Under the pieces are notes generated by a model. The model was not told the DNA's origin. It made no database searches and was given only the letters and a program-made list of their open reading frames with translations. A stretch of 64,000 nt of DNA from JAJXWB01 sp046349215. GTDB lineage: Bacteria; Pseudomonadota; Alphaproteobacteria; Rhizobiales; Beijerinckiaceae. Shown in pieces: positions 44,812 through 53,215 of this stretch (positions are counted from its first letter, which is position 1; each line of letters opens with the position of its first letter). Location of the stretch: positions 868,001-932,000 of the forward strand of contig JAXMCV010000001.1 of the NCBI GenBank assembly GCA_046349215.1, given 5' to 3'. Both the position numbers and the translations under genes were made by a program.

Positions 44812-45993
44812 ATGCGTAGCGCACGTGCCGGGGCGGCCAGCCCGAAGGCCCAGATTCAGGTTTCGCGTACTGGGACTTCGGCGCGCTTCCCCGGCGTGCA
44901 ACGCGCGCTTGCGCCGAAGGACGAAATTCTCATCGGCGACTGTATAGAGGAACTCCGGCGTTTACCGGAATCCTGCGCCGATCTCGTCTTCGCCGATCCT
45001 CCCTACAATCTTCAGCTCGAAGGCGCGCTGTCGCGTCCCGACCAGAGCGTGGTCGACGCCGTCGACGACGATTGGGACAAGTTCGCATCCTTCGGCGACT
45101 ACGACCGCTTCACGCGCGACTGGCTCGCCGCAGCGCGCCGCGCGATGAAGCCGGAAGCGACGATCTTCGTCATCGGCTCGTATCACAACATCTTCCGCGT
45201 CGGCGCGATCATGCAGGATCTGGGATTCTGGATCCTCAACGACATCGTGTGGCGCAAAGCCAATCCGATGCCGAATTTCCGCGGCCGCCGTTTCACGAAT
45301 GCGCATGAGACGATGATCTGGGCGGCGAAGGACTCCTCGAACAAGTCCTACACGTTCAACTACGAGGCGCTGAAGGCCGGCAACGAGGATTGCCAGGTCC
45401 GCTCCGACTGGTACATGCCGATCTGCACGGGCGGCGAAAGGCTGAAGGATTCGCAGGGCCGCAAGGTCCACCCGACGCAGAAGCCGGAAGCCCTGCTGAT
45501 GCGCGTCATGCTCGCGGCCTCCAAGGCCGGCGACACGGTGCTCGACCCGTTCTTCGGCTCCGGCACGACAGGCGCCGCGGCCCGCCGCATGGGCCGCCAT
45601 TTCATCGGCATCGAACGCGACCGCGCCTATGCGGCCGCCGCCCGCAAACGCATCGCCGCCGTCGAACCGCTGCCGGCCGAAGCGCTGGCGCCCGCGCCTT
45701 CCAAGCGCGCCGAACCGCGCGTCGCCTTCGCGACCGTCGTCGAGGCCGGCCTGATCGCCCCCGGCACGGCGCTGATGGACGAAAAACGCCGCTACACCGC
45801 CATGGTGCGCGCCGACGGCACGATCGCGCTCGGCAACATCATCGGTTCGATCCACAAGACCGGCGCGCTGGCGCAAGGCCTGCCAGCCTGCAACGGCTGG
45901 ACCTTCTGGCATTTCGCCGACGGCGCGCAATTGCGGCCGATCGACGCCTTGCGCACGGTCATTCGCGACAATCTCCGTGCGGCAGGCGAATAG
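44812..45993 (+). CDS. ccrM: CcrM-type GANTC adenine-N6 DNA methyltransferase
   Basis: 393 residues. The catalytic motif IV DPPYNL is at 62-67 and the SAM motif DPFFGSGTTG near 242-251, an order (IV before I) typical of beta-class enzymes such as CcrM. The C-terminal ~85 residues (from about VAFATVVEAGLIAPGTAL) form the DNA-recognition module also found in Caulobacter CcrM. It methylates adenine in GANTC to time cell-cycle promoters. ATG 44812 gives a short, basic N-terminal extension; an in-frame internal start is possible. Confidence 0.94.
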   Translation: MRSARAGAASPKAQIQVSRTGTSARFPGVQRALAPKDEILIGDCIEELRRLPESCADLVFADPPYNLQLEGALSRPDQSVVDAVDDDWDKFASFGDYDRFTRDWLAAARRAMKPEATIFVIGSYHNIFRVGAIMQDLGFWILNDIVWRKANPMPNFRGRRFTNAHETMIWAAKDSSNKSYTFNYEALKAGNEDCQVRSDWYMPICTGGERLKDSQGRKVHPTQKPEALLMRVMLAASKAGDTVLDPFFGSGTTGAAARRMGRHFIGIERDRAYAAAARKRIAAVEPLPAEALAPAPSKRAEPRVAFATVVEAGLIAPGTALMDEKRRYTAMVRADGTIALGNIIGSIHKTGALAQGLPACNGWTFWHFADGAQLRPIDALRTVIRDNLRAAGE

Positions 45994-46106
45994 GCTCGGC
46001 GGTCTCACACGCCACGCCGTCCGCCCTTCCCACGTCAGCTTGATCCTTCGCAACGACCAGACAGTTCGAAAATCCGATGCTCGATCCGGGAGAAACGGAG
46101 GGCGTC

Positions 46107-46937
46107 GTGACCATCAGGACCGTATCCCTCGCTATCATCGTCGAGGACGAGATTTCGTCAACGAGCGCGACTGCCTACGCAGTCGGTCTCGCCGACAAGG
46201 AAAGAGCGCATCTCTCCTGCCTGATTGTCGTTCCGATCCTCGACTTGCCCAGCGCCCGCCTTTTGCCTCTGGTTCATGCGCTCGTGGATCAGGTCAATTT
46301 CGAACGACGCGCCCGCGCCGAAGCGGCGCAAGAGAGAGTGACAACCGCATGCCGCATCGCGGGCGTGCCCTTGTCCTGCCAGATCGTCCAGGAACGCTAC
46401 GTTGAGGCGCGCGCGACCCTGATCGCCGCTGTGCGGGCGAGCGATCTCGTGGTCATGGCGCGCTCGACAGGTCTGCTCTCGTCCGAGGGCGGTCTCGGCG
46501 AAGGCGTCCTGTTCGAGTCCGGTCGGCCCGTGATTTGCGTGCCGCCCGACTGGACGGCGGAGCCAAAGTTCGAACACATTGTGATCGCCTGGGACGGCGG
46601 CGCCCGAGCCGCGCGCGCGGTCGGAGACGCCCTGGTGTTTCTCGAACGAGCCAGCGACGTCGAGGTCGTCAGCGTGACCGGGGAAGACGACCGCCGCCTT
46701 GCAGGCGCCGAGCTTTCCGAGCATCTGGCGCGACATTGCAGATCGGTGAAGCTGACCGATCTGCCGATCGCTAATGATGATGCGGGTTGGACGCTGAGAG
46801 ATCACCTAAATATCGTGAAACCCGATCTTCTCGTGATGGGCGCCTTCGCCCACTCGCGTCTGCTCCAGTTCATGGTGGGCGGCGTGACGAACCTGATGAT
46901 CAACTCAGCGGAGCGGCCGGTCCTGTACGCCTACTGA
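46107..46937 (+). CDS. Universal stress protein family (tandem UspA)
   Basis: 276 residues from GTG 46107, preceded by GGAGGG; an ATG at 46077 in the same frame is an alternative. The second half is a recognisable UspA domain: HIVIAWDGGARAARAVGDAL (about residues 153-172) and DLLVMGAFAHSRLLQFMVGGV near the C terminus with the ATP-type G-x2-G-x9-G loop. The first half is a degenerate UspA. It may act in stress survival; no regulation is visible. Confidence 0.82.
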   Translation: MTIRTVSLAIIVEDEISSTSATAYAVGLADKERAHLSCLIVVPILDLPSARLLPLVHALVDQVNFERRARAEAAQERVTTACRIAGVPLSCQIVQERYVEARATLIAAVRASDLVVMARSTGLLSSEGGLGEGVLFESGRPVICVPPDWTAEPKFEHIVIAWDGGARAARAVGDALVFLERASDVEVVSVTGEDDRRLAGAELSEHLARHCRSVKLTDLPIANDDAGWTLRDHLNIVKPDLLVMGAFAHSRLLQFMVGGVTNLMINSAERPVLYAY

Positions 46938-47027
46938 CCCTTGTGACATGGACGGGAGCGCATTGCGATTGTGCAGGGACGAAGCGCTGACACGTCCAGA
47001 TCCGCCCGCACTGACGGCGCGGGCCGC

Positions 47028-47516
47028 TCACCCGCAGTCGAACACCAGCGGCTCGTAACCCAGCGCCTTCACGAATTTCATCAGGTCGGCGGACCGGATG
47101 GTCGTCGAGGCGTCGTTGCGCAGCGGATGATAGTTGACCTGTTCCGCCTGCATCATGTCCGCGTCGAGGATGACGACGACTCGCCGGTCGCGGTCATTGA
47201 TGAGCGCGAACGGCGTCACCGATCCCGGTTCGACGCCGAGCACGTCCTTGAGCAGGTCCGGCCTGCCGAAGGACAGGCGCGCCAGACCCGCCTTCTTCTC
47301 GATGCCCTTGATGTCGGCGCGCTTGTCGCCGGGCAGGACGGCCAGCGCGATCCGCCCCTTGGCGTCCTTCATGAAGAGGTTCTTGCAGTGCAGGCCGGGA
47401 ATTTCGTGTTTCCAGTCGCGCCCGTCCTCCACGGTAAAGACAGGGGCGTGCTCGATGGTCGCATGGGCGATGCCGAGGCGGTCCAGATAGTCGAAAAGCG
47501 GTTGCGAAACGGACAT
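47028..47516 (-). CDS. YbaK/ProXp-ala-like (PrdX) tRNA editing protein
   Basis: 162 residues from ATG 47516 (MSVSQPLFDYLDRLGI). The INS-superfamily fold shows ATIEHAPVFTVEDG, then GLHCKNLFMKDAKGRIAL and the conserved Lys region near 56-75, then GSVTPFALINDRDRRV. This resembles PrdX, which deacylates Ala-tRNA(Pro). The earlier in-frame codons have no homology. It is alone on the minus strand between two plus-strand genes. Confidence 0.85.
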   Translation of the reverse strand: MSVSQPLFDYLDRLGIAHATIEHAPVFTVEDGRDWKHEIPGLHCKNLFMKDAKGRIALAVLPGDKRADIKGIEKKAGLARLSFGRPDLLKDVLGVEPGSVTPFALINDRDRRVVVILDADMMQAEQVNYHPLRNDASTTIRSADLMKFVKALGYEPLVFDCG

Positions 47517-47662
47517 GCGGCCCCTGAAACAGCGTAGGGCAGCCTCATAGCGGCTGGTTTCGCTCACGTCACGGGCCCCGGTCCCGGCGGGCATGTGCCG
47601 GCGCGCACGGCCAGGATCCGGGCGGGGCGCTACAGACGGACATGACTTCGCAGGCGACCGCC

Positions 47663-48016
47663 ATGACAAACCGGATCCTCCCTTTCGCGAGCGCCTTCGG
47701 CGCGGCGCTCATCCTCTTCTCGGCCTTTGCGTTCGCCGCCGACGATCCGTTGCAGACCGCCCGCGGCATTTCGCTGAACAATGCGCTGAAGCGCGTCTGC
47801 GCCGGCCAGTACAAGGTCAATGCGCAGGAAGTCGACCAGATCACGCGCATGGTCGTCTCGCTCGTGCCGAAAAAGGACGCCGGAGCGCTCGAACAGGCGG
47901 TCGCGACGCAGGACGCGGCGATCGCAAAGGAGATCGAGGCGAAAGGCGCAGGCCCCTGGTGCCTCGACCAGAAGGCGAAGCTGCTCGCCGTCGGCGGCGC
48001 GCGCATGTTCCAGTGA
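47663..48016 (+). CDS. Small secreted hypothetical protein
   Basis: 117 residues from ATG 47663, chosen because it gives a clean signal peptide (hydrophobic core about residues 5-24, cleavage at AFA-AD); an ATG at 47642 is also in frame. The mature part is helical with two Cys (one in RVCAGQY, one in GPWCLDQ), likely one disulfide. No family recognised. The next secreted protein gene begins 4 bp after its stop, so the two are one operon. Confidence 0.62.
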   Translation: MTNRILPFASAFGAALILFSAFAFAADDPLQTARGISLNNALKRVCAGQYKVNAQEVDQITRMVVSLVPKKDAGALEQAVATQDAAIAKEIEAKGAGPWCLDQKAKLLAVGGARMFQ

Positions 48017-48020
48017 AGAC

Positions 48021-49196
48021 ATGAGAAACCTGCTTTTCGTCGCGCTCGCATGTTCCGCCCTGGCGTGCGGCCAGGCGAATGCAGGCGAATTTTCGCTCGC
48101 GGGCGACCAACGCTGGATCGTCTATTCGACGCAGGACGATCTCGAACACGCCATAGCCTTTGCGCGACGCTTCGCAAGCAACGATCGCAAGGGCATGGCG
48201 ATGAAGCAGGCCGACGGCCGCTTCTCCGTCGTCGCCGGTCCGGTTGCGGCGCCCGATCCCGAAAAGCTGATCCAGGACGAGGCGGCGCGCTGGTATCCCG
48301 AACCGCCGCCGCCAACCCTGTCGCGTGGCGACGAATTCACTGGCAAGGCGTGGCAGCCCGCCGATCCCGTGATCGCGCGCGGCGAGATGAAGGAAGACGC
48401 GCCTCAGGCGGCGACCCTCGCCGCCGGACCGCTGCGGATCGACATCTCGCCGCGCAAGGGCCGCAAGCGCGATTCCACGCCGACCGCGGTCGCTATCGCA
48501 AAGGAAGGCAAGCCCGTTTTCCGGCATGTTTTCGACGACGACGATTACCGCGCCAATGCAGCGGCCTTTGTCGTGCGTCTCGCGCCGGGACCGGGCGACG
48601 ACCAGGCCGTGTTCACGCATTTCACCGGCGGCCCGCATTGCTGCACCAATACGATTGTCGCGACGGCGGATGCGCAGGGACGCTGGCGCGCCATCGACGC
48701 CGGCTATACCGAGCGCGGCTATGATTTCGAGGACCTGGACGGCGATGGCGCGGCGGAAATGATCGGCCTCGACGAGGGCCTACTCTACGCGTTTTCGTCC
48801 TACGCCGATTCCAACCCGCCGCCGCGCCTGAAGAAACTCGTCGATGGAACGGTGAAGGACGTGACGTTCGACCCCGCCTACCGTCGCTACATGCGCCAGC
48901 AACTCTACCTGATGGAGGGGATCGCCCGCCCGCAGGACTGGAAGCGCAACGGCTGGCTCGCCGGCTGGGTCGCGATGAAGATCATCGTCGGCGAGGGTCC
49001 CGACGGCTGGTCGCGCATGCTCGCGAACTACGACCGCGACGACAGCGCCTCCATCGAGCGATGCAGGGTGAAGGCGAAGGTCGACGAGTGCCCGAGCGCG
49101 AAGCGCAAGTTCATCGACGCCCCGTTTCCGGCGGCGCTGCGAGTCTATCTCGTGCGCCACGACTACCCGGTTTCCGACCTGCCGCCGGCGAAATAA
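48021..49196 (+). CDS. Secreted hypothetical protein with a calcium-loop-like segment
   Basis: 391 residues. A signal peptide (MRNLLFVALACSALACGQANA) is clear. The mature part contains GGPHCCTNTIVATADAQGRW, and DFEDLDGDGAAEMIGLDE (near residue 240), an FG-GAP/EF-hand-like DxDGDG calcium loop. There are further Cys pairs near the C terminus (ERCRVKAKVDEC). No catalytic motif recognised. It overlaps nothing but lies 4 bp after the smaller secreted gene, so they are co-translated. Confidence 0.65.
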   Translation: MRNLLFVALACSALACGQANAGEFSLAGDQRWIVYSTQDDLEHAIAFARRFASNDRKGMAMKQADGRFSVVAGPVAAPDPEKLIQDEAARWYPEPPPPTLSRGDEFTGKAWQPADPVIARGEMKEDAPQAATLAAGPLRIDISPRKGRKRDSTPTAVAIAKEGKPVFRHVFDDDDYRANAAAFVVRLAPGPGDDQAVFTHFTGGPHCCTNTIVATADAQGRWRAIDAGYTERGYDFEDLDGDGAAEMIGLDEGLLYAFSSYADSNPPPRLKKLVDGTVKDVTFDPAYRRYMRQQLYLMEGIARPQDWKRNGWLAGWVAMKIIVGEGPDGWSRMLANYDRDDSASIERCRVKAKVDECPSAKRKFIDAPFPAALRVYLVRHDYPVSDLPPAK

Positions 49197-49285
49197 GCTG
49201 CAGCCCGTTGCGACCGGCGAACGCCGGCAGGACACGGGCCGGTCGCCGCGATAGACTGGGATGAAACGAACGCGAAGGCGCCCGC

Positions 49286-49993
49286 ATGGTCTTCATCCCG
49301 CTTTCCGACGAGGCGCCAGAGCGGCGGCACGAGCCGCCCTACGTCACCTATGCGATCATCGCGCTGAATGTCCTCGTCTTCCTGTGGCGCGCGTCGGTTT
49401 CGAGCGGCGAGGACGTTGCCTTCAGCCTGCGCTGGGGCGTCGTGCCGGACGACCTGTTCGGCGGGCGTATCCTGCCGCTTCTCACCTACATGTTCCTGCA
49501 CGGCGGCTTCGCGCACCTGATCGGCAACATGCTGTTCCTGTGGATTTTCGGCGACGACATAGAGGACGCGTTCGGGCACGCGCTGTTCGCCGCCTTCTAT
49601 CTTTTCTGCGGCATCGTCGGCGCGCTCGTCTATTGCGCGATTGCCCAGATGCGCAGCGCGCCGCTGGTCGGCGCGTCGGGCGCCATCGCCGGCGTGATGG
49701 GCGCCTACCTGATGATACGGCCCTGCGCCCACGTGAACGTGCTGGTATTCATCCGCGTCATCCCGATCCGCGCGATGTGGGTGATCGCGGCATGGACGGT
49801 CTTCCAGATCTGGCACGTGCTGGCGCCTGGCGACGGCAATGTCGCGTGGTGGGCGCATATCGGCGGTTTGCTCGCCGGCGCCGCGCTGACGGTCTTCGTC
49901 CGCCGGCCGGGCGTCGGCCTGTTCGAATGCGTCGACCAGCAGAAATACGTCAGCCCGTGGAGCGGCCCGCCGGTCAATCGAACTCGACGCTGA
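49286..49993 (+). CDS. Rhomboid family intramembrane serine protease
   Basis: 235 residues with six to seven membrane segments. The catalytic dyad is S131 (GASGAIAG) and H191 (WWAHIGG), with the oxyanion residues H77 and N81 (HLIGNMLFLWIFG). It cleaves membrane-spanning substrates within the bilayer. ATG 49286 is supported by the spacing to the first membrane segment at about residue 20. Its 3' end overlaps the convergent small gene by 20 bp. Confidence 0.92.
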   Translation: MVFIPLSDEAPERRHEPPYVTYAIIALNVLVFLWRASVSSGEDVAFSLRWGVVPDDLFGGRILPLLTYMFLHGGFAHLIGNMLFLWIFGDDIEDAFGHALFAAFYLFCGIVGALVYCAIAQMRSAPLVGASGAIAGVMGAYLMIRPCAHVNVLVFIRVIPIRAMWVIAAWTVFQIWHVLAPGDGNVAWWAHIGGLLAGAALTVFVRRPGVGLFECVDQQKYVSPWSGPPVNRTRR

Positions 49994-50240
49994 GGCCGTG
50001 CCGGTCGCATTCGTCCTCGATCGCGGCAAGCACGAACTGCAATTCCTCTATGCCGATCTCGACCTCGTCGTGGGGCGCGTCCCAGCACACGATGTCGTCG
50101 AGGCTCAGGATGAAGTCCGGCGTATCTTCGGAATCGGGCGGCGGCGCCGTGGCGGCGAGCGTCAGTACCCGTCCCGCGCGCCGCACGCGAATGGCGCCTT
50201 CGGTGATCTCCACCTCGATCGCCGGCTTCTTCTTCGCCAT
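49974..50240 (-). CDS. Small acidic hypothetical protein
   Basis: 88 residues from ATG 50240, MAKKKPAIEVEITEGAIRV. Beta-rich N-terminal half, then an acidic helix (VEIGIEELQFVLAAIEDECD). I recognise no family with confidence; it resembles small immunity-like or housekeeping proteins only in general form. It is 65 bp after mutY on the same strand and overlaps the rhomboid gene by 20 bp at the 3' end. The same frame is open through mutY on the wrong register, so only this portion is accepted. Confidence 0.58.
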   Translation of the reverse strand: MAKKKPAIEVEITEGAIRVRRAGRVLTLAATAPPPDSEDTPDFILSLDDIVCWDAPHDEVEIGIEELQFVLAAIEDECDRHGLSVEFD

Positions 50241-50305
50241 TGACGCGTCCGCTCCGCTCAACCTGCATTCCTGCATTCTGCGCAAGACAAGGCAAGCGCG
50301 GCCGC

Positions 50306-51358
50306 TCACTCCGGACGTCGCGCCTCGAGACCGGCGTGAGCCGCGACCTTGCGCATGACGCTCGGCAAAGCTTCCGAACCGAGAGCGTCGGCCATCACCC
50401 AGCGCGCCCCCTCCGGGGCGCGGCAGTCGAGTGGCGCGTCCGCGACATGGACGCGCAGGCGCAATGCGAAATGCGTGAAGACATGTTCGACGTCGCCCGC
50501 CTTCGCCCGCCATTCGAGCGCAAGCGGCGCGCTCGCCAGCGCGCGCGCGTCGTCGAATTCGCTCGTCCATTCGCTGCCCGGAAATTCCGTCATGCCGCCG
50601 AGCAGCCCCTTGGGCGGCCGCGTGCGCAGGAGAACGGCGCCGTCCTGGCGGATGGCGACGAAGGCGGCGCCGCGCCGCTGCGGACGCTCGGCCTTCGGCG
50701 CGCGCCGCGGAAAGGTTTCGGGCGCGCCCTGCTTTCGCGCGACGCAATTCTCCGACAGCGGGCAAAGCGCGCAGGCCGGGCGCTTCGGCGTGCAGATCGT
50801 CGCGCCGAGATCCATCATGGCCTGCGCGAAATCGCCGGCGCGCTCGCGAGGCGTCAGCGCGTCGGCGCGCGCGCGGATTTCCGCCTTGGCGGCCGGCAAC
50901 GGCGTCTCGATCGCATGAAGGCGCGCAATCACGCGCTCCACATTGCCGTCGACGACCACCGCGCGACGACCGAACGCGATTGCAGCGACAGCCGCCGCCG
51001 TATACGGGCCGACGCCCGGCAGCGCGCGCAGGCCTTCTTCGGTGTCGGGAAACCGACCGAGGCCTGCCACGACGCGCGCGCAGGCCACGAGGTTGCGGGC
51101 GCGCGAATAATAGCCGAGCCCCGCCCATTCGCGCATGATCTCCTCGTCGGGCGCGGCGGCAAGCGCCGCAACGTCGGGCCAGCGCGCGAGAAAGCGCAGG
51201 TAATAGGGCGCGACGGCGGCGACCGTCGTCTGCTGCAGCATGATTTCCGACAGCCAGACGGCATAGGGGTCTGCCACGACGCCCGGCGGGGCGCGCCACG
51301 GAAGCCTGCGCGCATGGCGGTCGTACCAGGCGAGCAGGCCGGCAGCGATCGGGGGCAC
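50306..51358 (-). CDS. mutY: A/G-specific adenine glycosylase MutY
   Basis: 350 residues from GTG 51358, with AGGA upstream; a longer open frame overlaps the secreted gene and is rejected. Catalytic E38 (SEIMLQQT), HhH motif LPGVGPYTAAAVAAIAFG (113-130), nucleophilic D138 (VVDGNVERV) and the [4Fe-4S] set C189, C196, C199, C205 (C-x6-C-x2-C-x5-C) are intact. The C-terminal Nudix-like domain (from about 225) recognises 8-oxoG. It removes adenine opposite 8-oxoguanine. It follows the small secreted gene by 17 bp. Confidence 0.96.
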   Translation of the reverse strand: MPPIAAGLLAWYDRHARRLPWRAPPGVVADPYAVWLSEIMLQQTTVAAVAPYYLRFLARWPDVAALAAAPDEEIMREWAGLGYYSRARNLVACARVVAGLGRFPDTEEGLRALPGVGPYTAAAVAAIAFGRRAVVVDGNVERVIARLHAIETPLPAAKAEIRARADALTPRERAGDFAQAMMDLGATICTPKRPACALCPLSENCVARKQGAPETFPRRAPKAERPQRRGAAFVAIRQDGAVLLRTRPPKGLLGGMTEFPGSEWTSEFDDARALASAPLALEWRAKAGDVEHVFTHFALRLRVHVADAPLDCRAPEGARWVMADALGSEALPSVMRKVAAHAGLEARRPE

Positions 51359-51375
51359 GTTTTTCCTGCCGCCCC

Positions 51376-51636
51376 TTATTCCTGCTGTCCCTTGGCTTCG
51401 TTGTAATTTTCGATGTTGGTCTGGAAGTCGGCGGCGCATTTGTCCGGGATCTTGCCCTGGATCGCCGGCCGCTTCTCGAAACATTGCCCGAGCATCTCGG
51501 GGCCTTTCTTGATGCCCTTGCAGAGCTTTTCGTAGATCGCGTTGCATTCGCGCACGAGACGCTCTTCCTGGGCCTGACCTGCCGACACGTGCAGGGAGAG
51601 GGCCATGGCAGCCGCGAGCGCATAGCGATGTTTCAT
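51376..51636 (-). CDS. Small secreted four-cysteine protein
   Basis: 86 residues from ATG 51636. Signal peptide (MKHRYALAAAMALSLHVSAGQAQ) followed by a 63-residue mature domain with four Cys (C31, C39, C52, C67), likely two disulfides, in a pattern CNAIYEKLCKG ... CFEKRP ... DKCAADF resembling cysteine-rich repeats. Function unknown. It heads the minus-strand group with mutY (17-bp gap) and is divergent from the DUF721 gene. Confidence 0.7.
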   Translation of the reverse strand: MKHRYALAAAMALSLHVSAGQAQEERLVRECNAIYEKLCKGIKKGPEMLGQCFEKRPAIQGKIPDKCAADFQTNIENYNEAKGQQE

Positions 51637-51755
51637 GACGTTCCGATCCTTCTGCGAGCGCGCCAAGATATGGCCTTTCGGCGCCCCGGCAAGCCGAAAT
51701 GTCCGGCTTGCGGATGCGCCCTGACGCGGTCTCCCGGAAACGCTATTCTGTGGGC

Positions 51756-52259
51756 ATGCCTCCGCCCCGCAAGCCGCGCGCCCGCCAGCTCGCCGATTTT
51801 CTGCCCGAGACGCTCGACCCGCTGGTCGCCAAGCTCGGCATGTCGCAGGCGACCCTGGTGCTCGACTGGGCGGAAATCGTCGGCGAACGGATCGCCGGCG
51901 TGTGCGAGCCGGCGCGCTTGCGCTGGCCGCCGCGCGGACCCAAGACCGACCCGACGCGAGCTGCCGATCCGGCGACCCTGCAATTGCGGGTCGCGGCCGG
52001 TTTCGGTCTGGAAATCCAGCATCTCGCGCCGACCATCATGGAACGGGTCAACGCGCATCTGGGCTGGCGCTGCGTAGGCAAGATCGCCTTGCGCCAGGAG
52101 CCGCTGGAAAGGCGCGGCAAGCCCGTCCGGCGGAAGCCCGGGATCGACCCGGCCGCACAGGCCGAGGCGGAGGCTGCGGCGCGCGGCATCGAGGACGACG
52201 GCCTGCGGGCGGCGCTGATCCGGCTGGGCGCGGCGGCTCTGTCCGAGCGCAAGGGCTGA
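51756..52259 (+). CDS. DUF721 (DciA-like) protein
   Basis: 167 residues from ATG 51756, MPPPRKPRARQLADFLPETLDP. The DUF721 core includes LVLDWAEIVGERIAGVCEPARL and LQLRVAAGFGLEIQHLAP. DciA proteins help load the replicative DnaB helicase; the shorter alphaproteobacterial DUF721 members are less studied. It is followed by a DsbA-like gene and then smc, a cluster I recall as conserved in rhizobia-like genomes. In-frame upstream codons do not belong to the gene. Confidence 0.85.
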   Translation: MPPPRKPRARQLADFLPETLDPLVAKLGMSQATLVLDWAEIVGERIAGVCEPARLRWPPRGPKTDPTRAADPATLQLRVAAGFGLEIQHLAPTIMERVNAHLGWRCVGKIALRQEPLERRGKPVRRKPGIDPAAQAEAEAAARGIEDDGLRAALIRLGAAALSERKG

Positions 52260-52370
52260 TCGGCGAAACGGCGCTCCGCCGCCCTTGCCCGAACCTCGCA
52301 TTTGCCATATTCGGCCGGTTACTGGCGTCACTGCAAAGCCGGATAGCCGGCGCTTCCCCCGGGGCATGGA

Positions 52371-53027
52371 ATGACCACTTTCTCGAGCCTTTCGCGTCGC
52401 GACCTTCTTGCCGGGGCTGCCGCCGCTGGCGCGCTCGTTCTCGCCCCCTCGCTTTCGGTCGCCGCCGGCCCGCCGAAGATTCCGATGTCCGAACTGCTGG
52501 CGCCCGACGCGCTGCCGGACGTCTGGATCGGCAAGGCCGACGCGCCGATCACGATCATCGAATACGCCTCGATGACCTGCTCGCATTGCGCGGCCTTTCA
52601 CGAGCAGACCTATCCGAAGCTGGTCAAGGACTACATCGACACCGGCAAGGCGCGGTTCGTCCTGCGCGAATTTCCGCTCGACGCGCTGGCGACCGCCGCC
52701 TTCATGATCGCCCGCTACGCCGGCGACAAGCGCACGGCGGTCGTCGATCTCCTGTTCTCGCAGCAGCGCAACTGGGCGTTCGTGGAAAAGCCGCTGGACG
52801 CGCTGGAGCGGATGGTCAAGCAGGCCGGCGTCAGCTCCGAGACGTTCCAGAAGTGTATCGCCGACAAGGAACTCTACCAGAAGGTGCTGGAGGTGCGGAA
52901 ACGCGCCGCCGAGAAATTCGGCGTCGATTCGACGCCCACCTTCTTCATCAACGGCGACCGCAAGAACGGCGAAATCGCGCCGGGCGACCTCGACAAGCTG
53001 CTGGCGCCCTACCTCGAAAAGAAGTAG
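52371..53027 (+). CDS. DsbA-family thioredoxin-fold protein (Tat-exported)
   Basis: 218 residues. The N terminus MTTFSSLSRRDLLAGAAAAG is a twin-arginine signal. The active site C70-S-H-C73 (SMTCSHCAAF) and the cis-Pro loop VDSTPTFFING are intact. It is a periplasmic disulfide oxidoreductase of the DsbA/Com1-like type. ATG 52371 is preceded by GGGGCATGGA. It lies 111 bp after the DUF721 gene and 188 bp before smc. Confidence 0.92.
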   Translation: MTTFSSLSRRDLLAGAAAAGALVLAPSLSVAAGPPKIPMSELLAPDALPDVWIGKADAPITIIEYASMTCSHCAAFHEQTYPKLVKDYIDTGKARFVLREFPLDALATAAFMIARYAGDKRTAVVDLLFSQQRNWAFVEKPLDALERMVKQAGVSSETFQKCIADKELYQKVLEVRKRAAEKFGVDSTPTFFINGDRKNGEIAPGDLDKLLAPYLEKK

Positions 53028-53063
53028 GCCGGCGCGAGCCCCCGGATTTCGGCTATCCCCTGC

Positions 53064-53078
53064 GAATCAACGCGATTC
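53064..53078 (+). promoter_or_regulatory. Paired GANTC sites upstream of smc
   Basis: GAATC (53064-53068) and GATTC (53074-53078), 10 bp apart, in the 188-bp region before smc. GANTC is the CcrM target, and CcrM is encoded in this window. Clustered GANTC sites in promoters can link expression to replication fork passage; functional relevance is not shown. Confidence 0.35.
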
Positions 53079-53215
53079 ACAGCAAAAAGCCGTAGTTTGC
53101 TTGCATTTCCGCCCCGGCTGTGACGCTCTCTAGGGGCGCAAGGCGGCGTCCCGGCCAAGGGGTCCGCCGCGTCCGGAAATGTGGAGGCCGCAAGCGGCGG
53201 CGGCGGGTCAGACTG

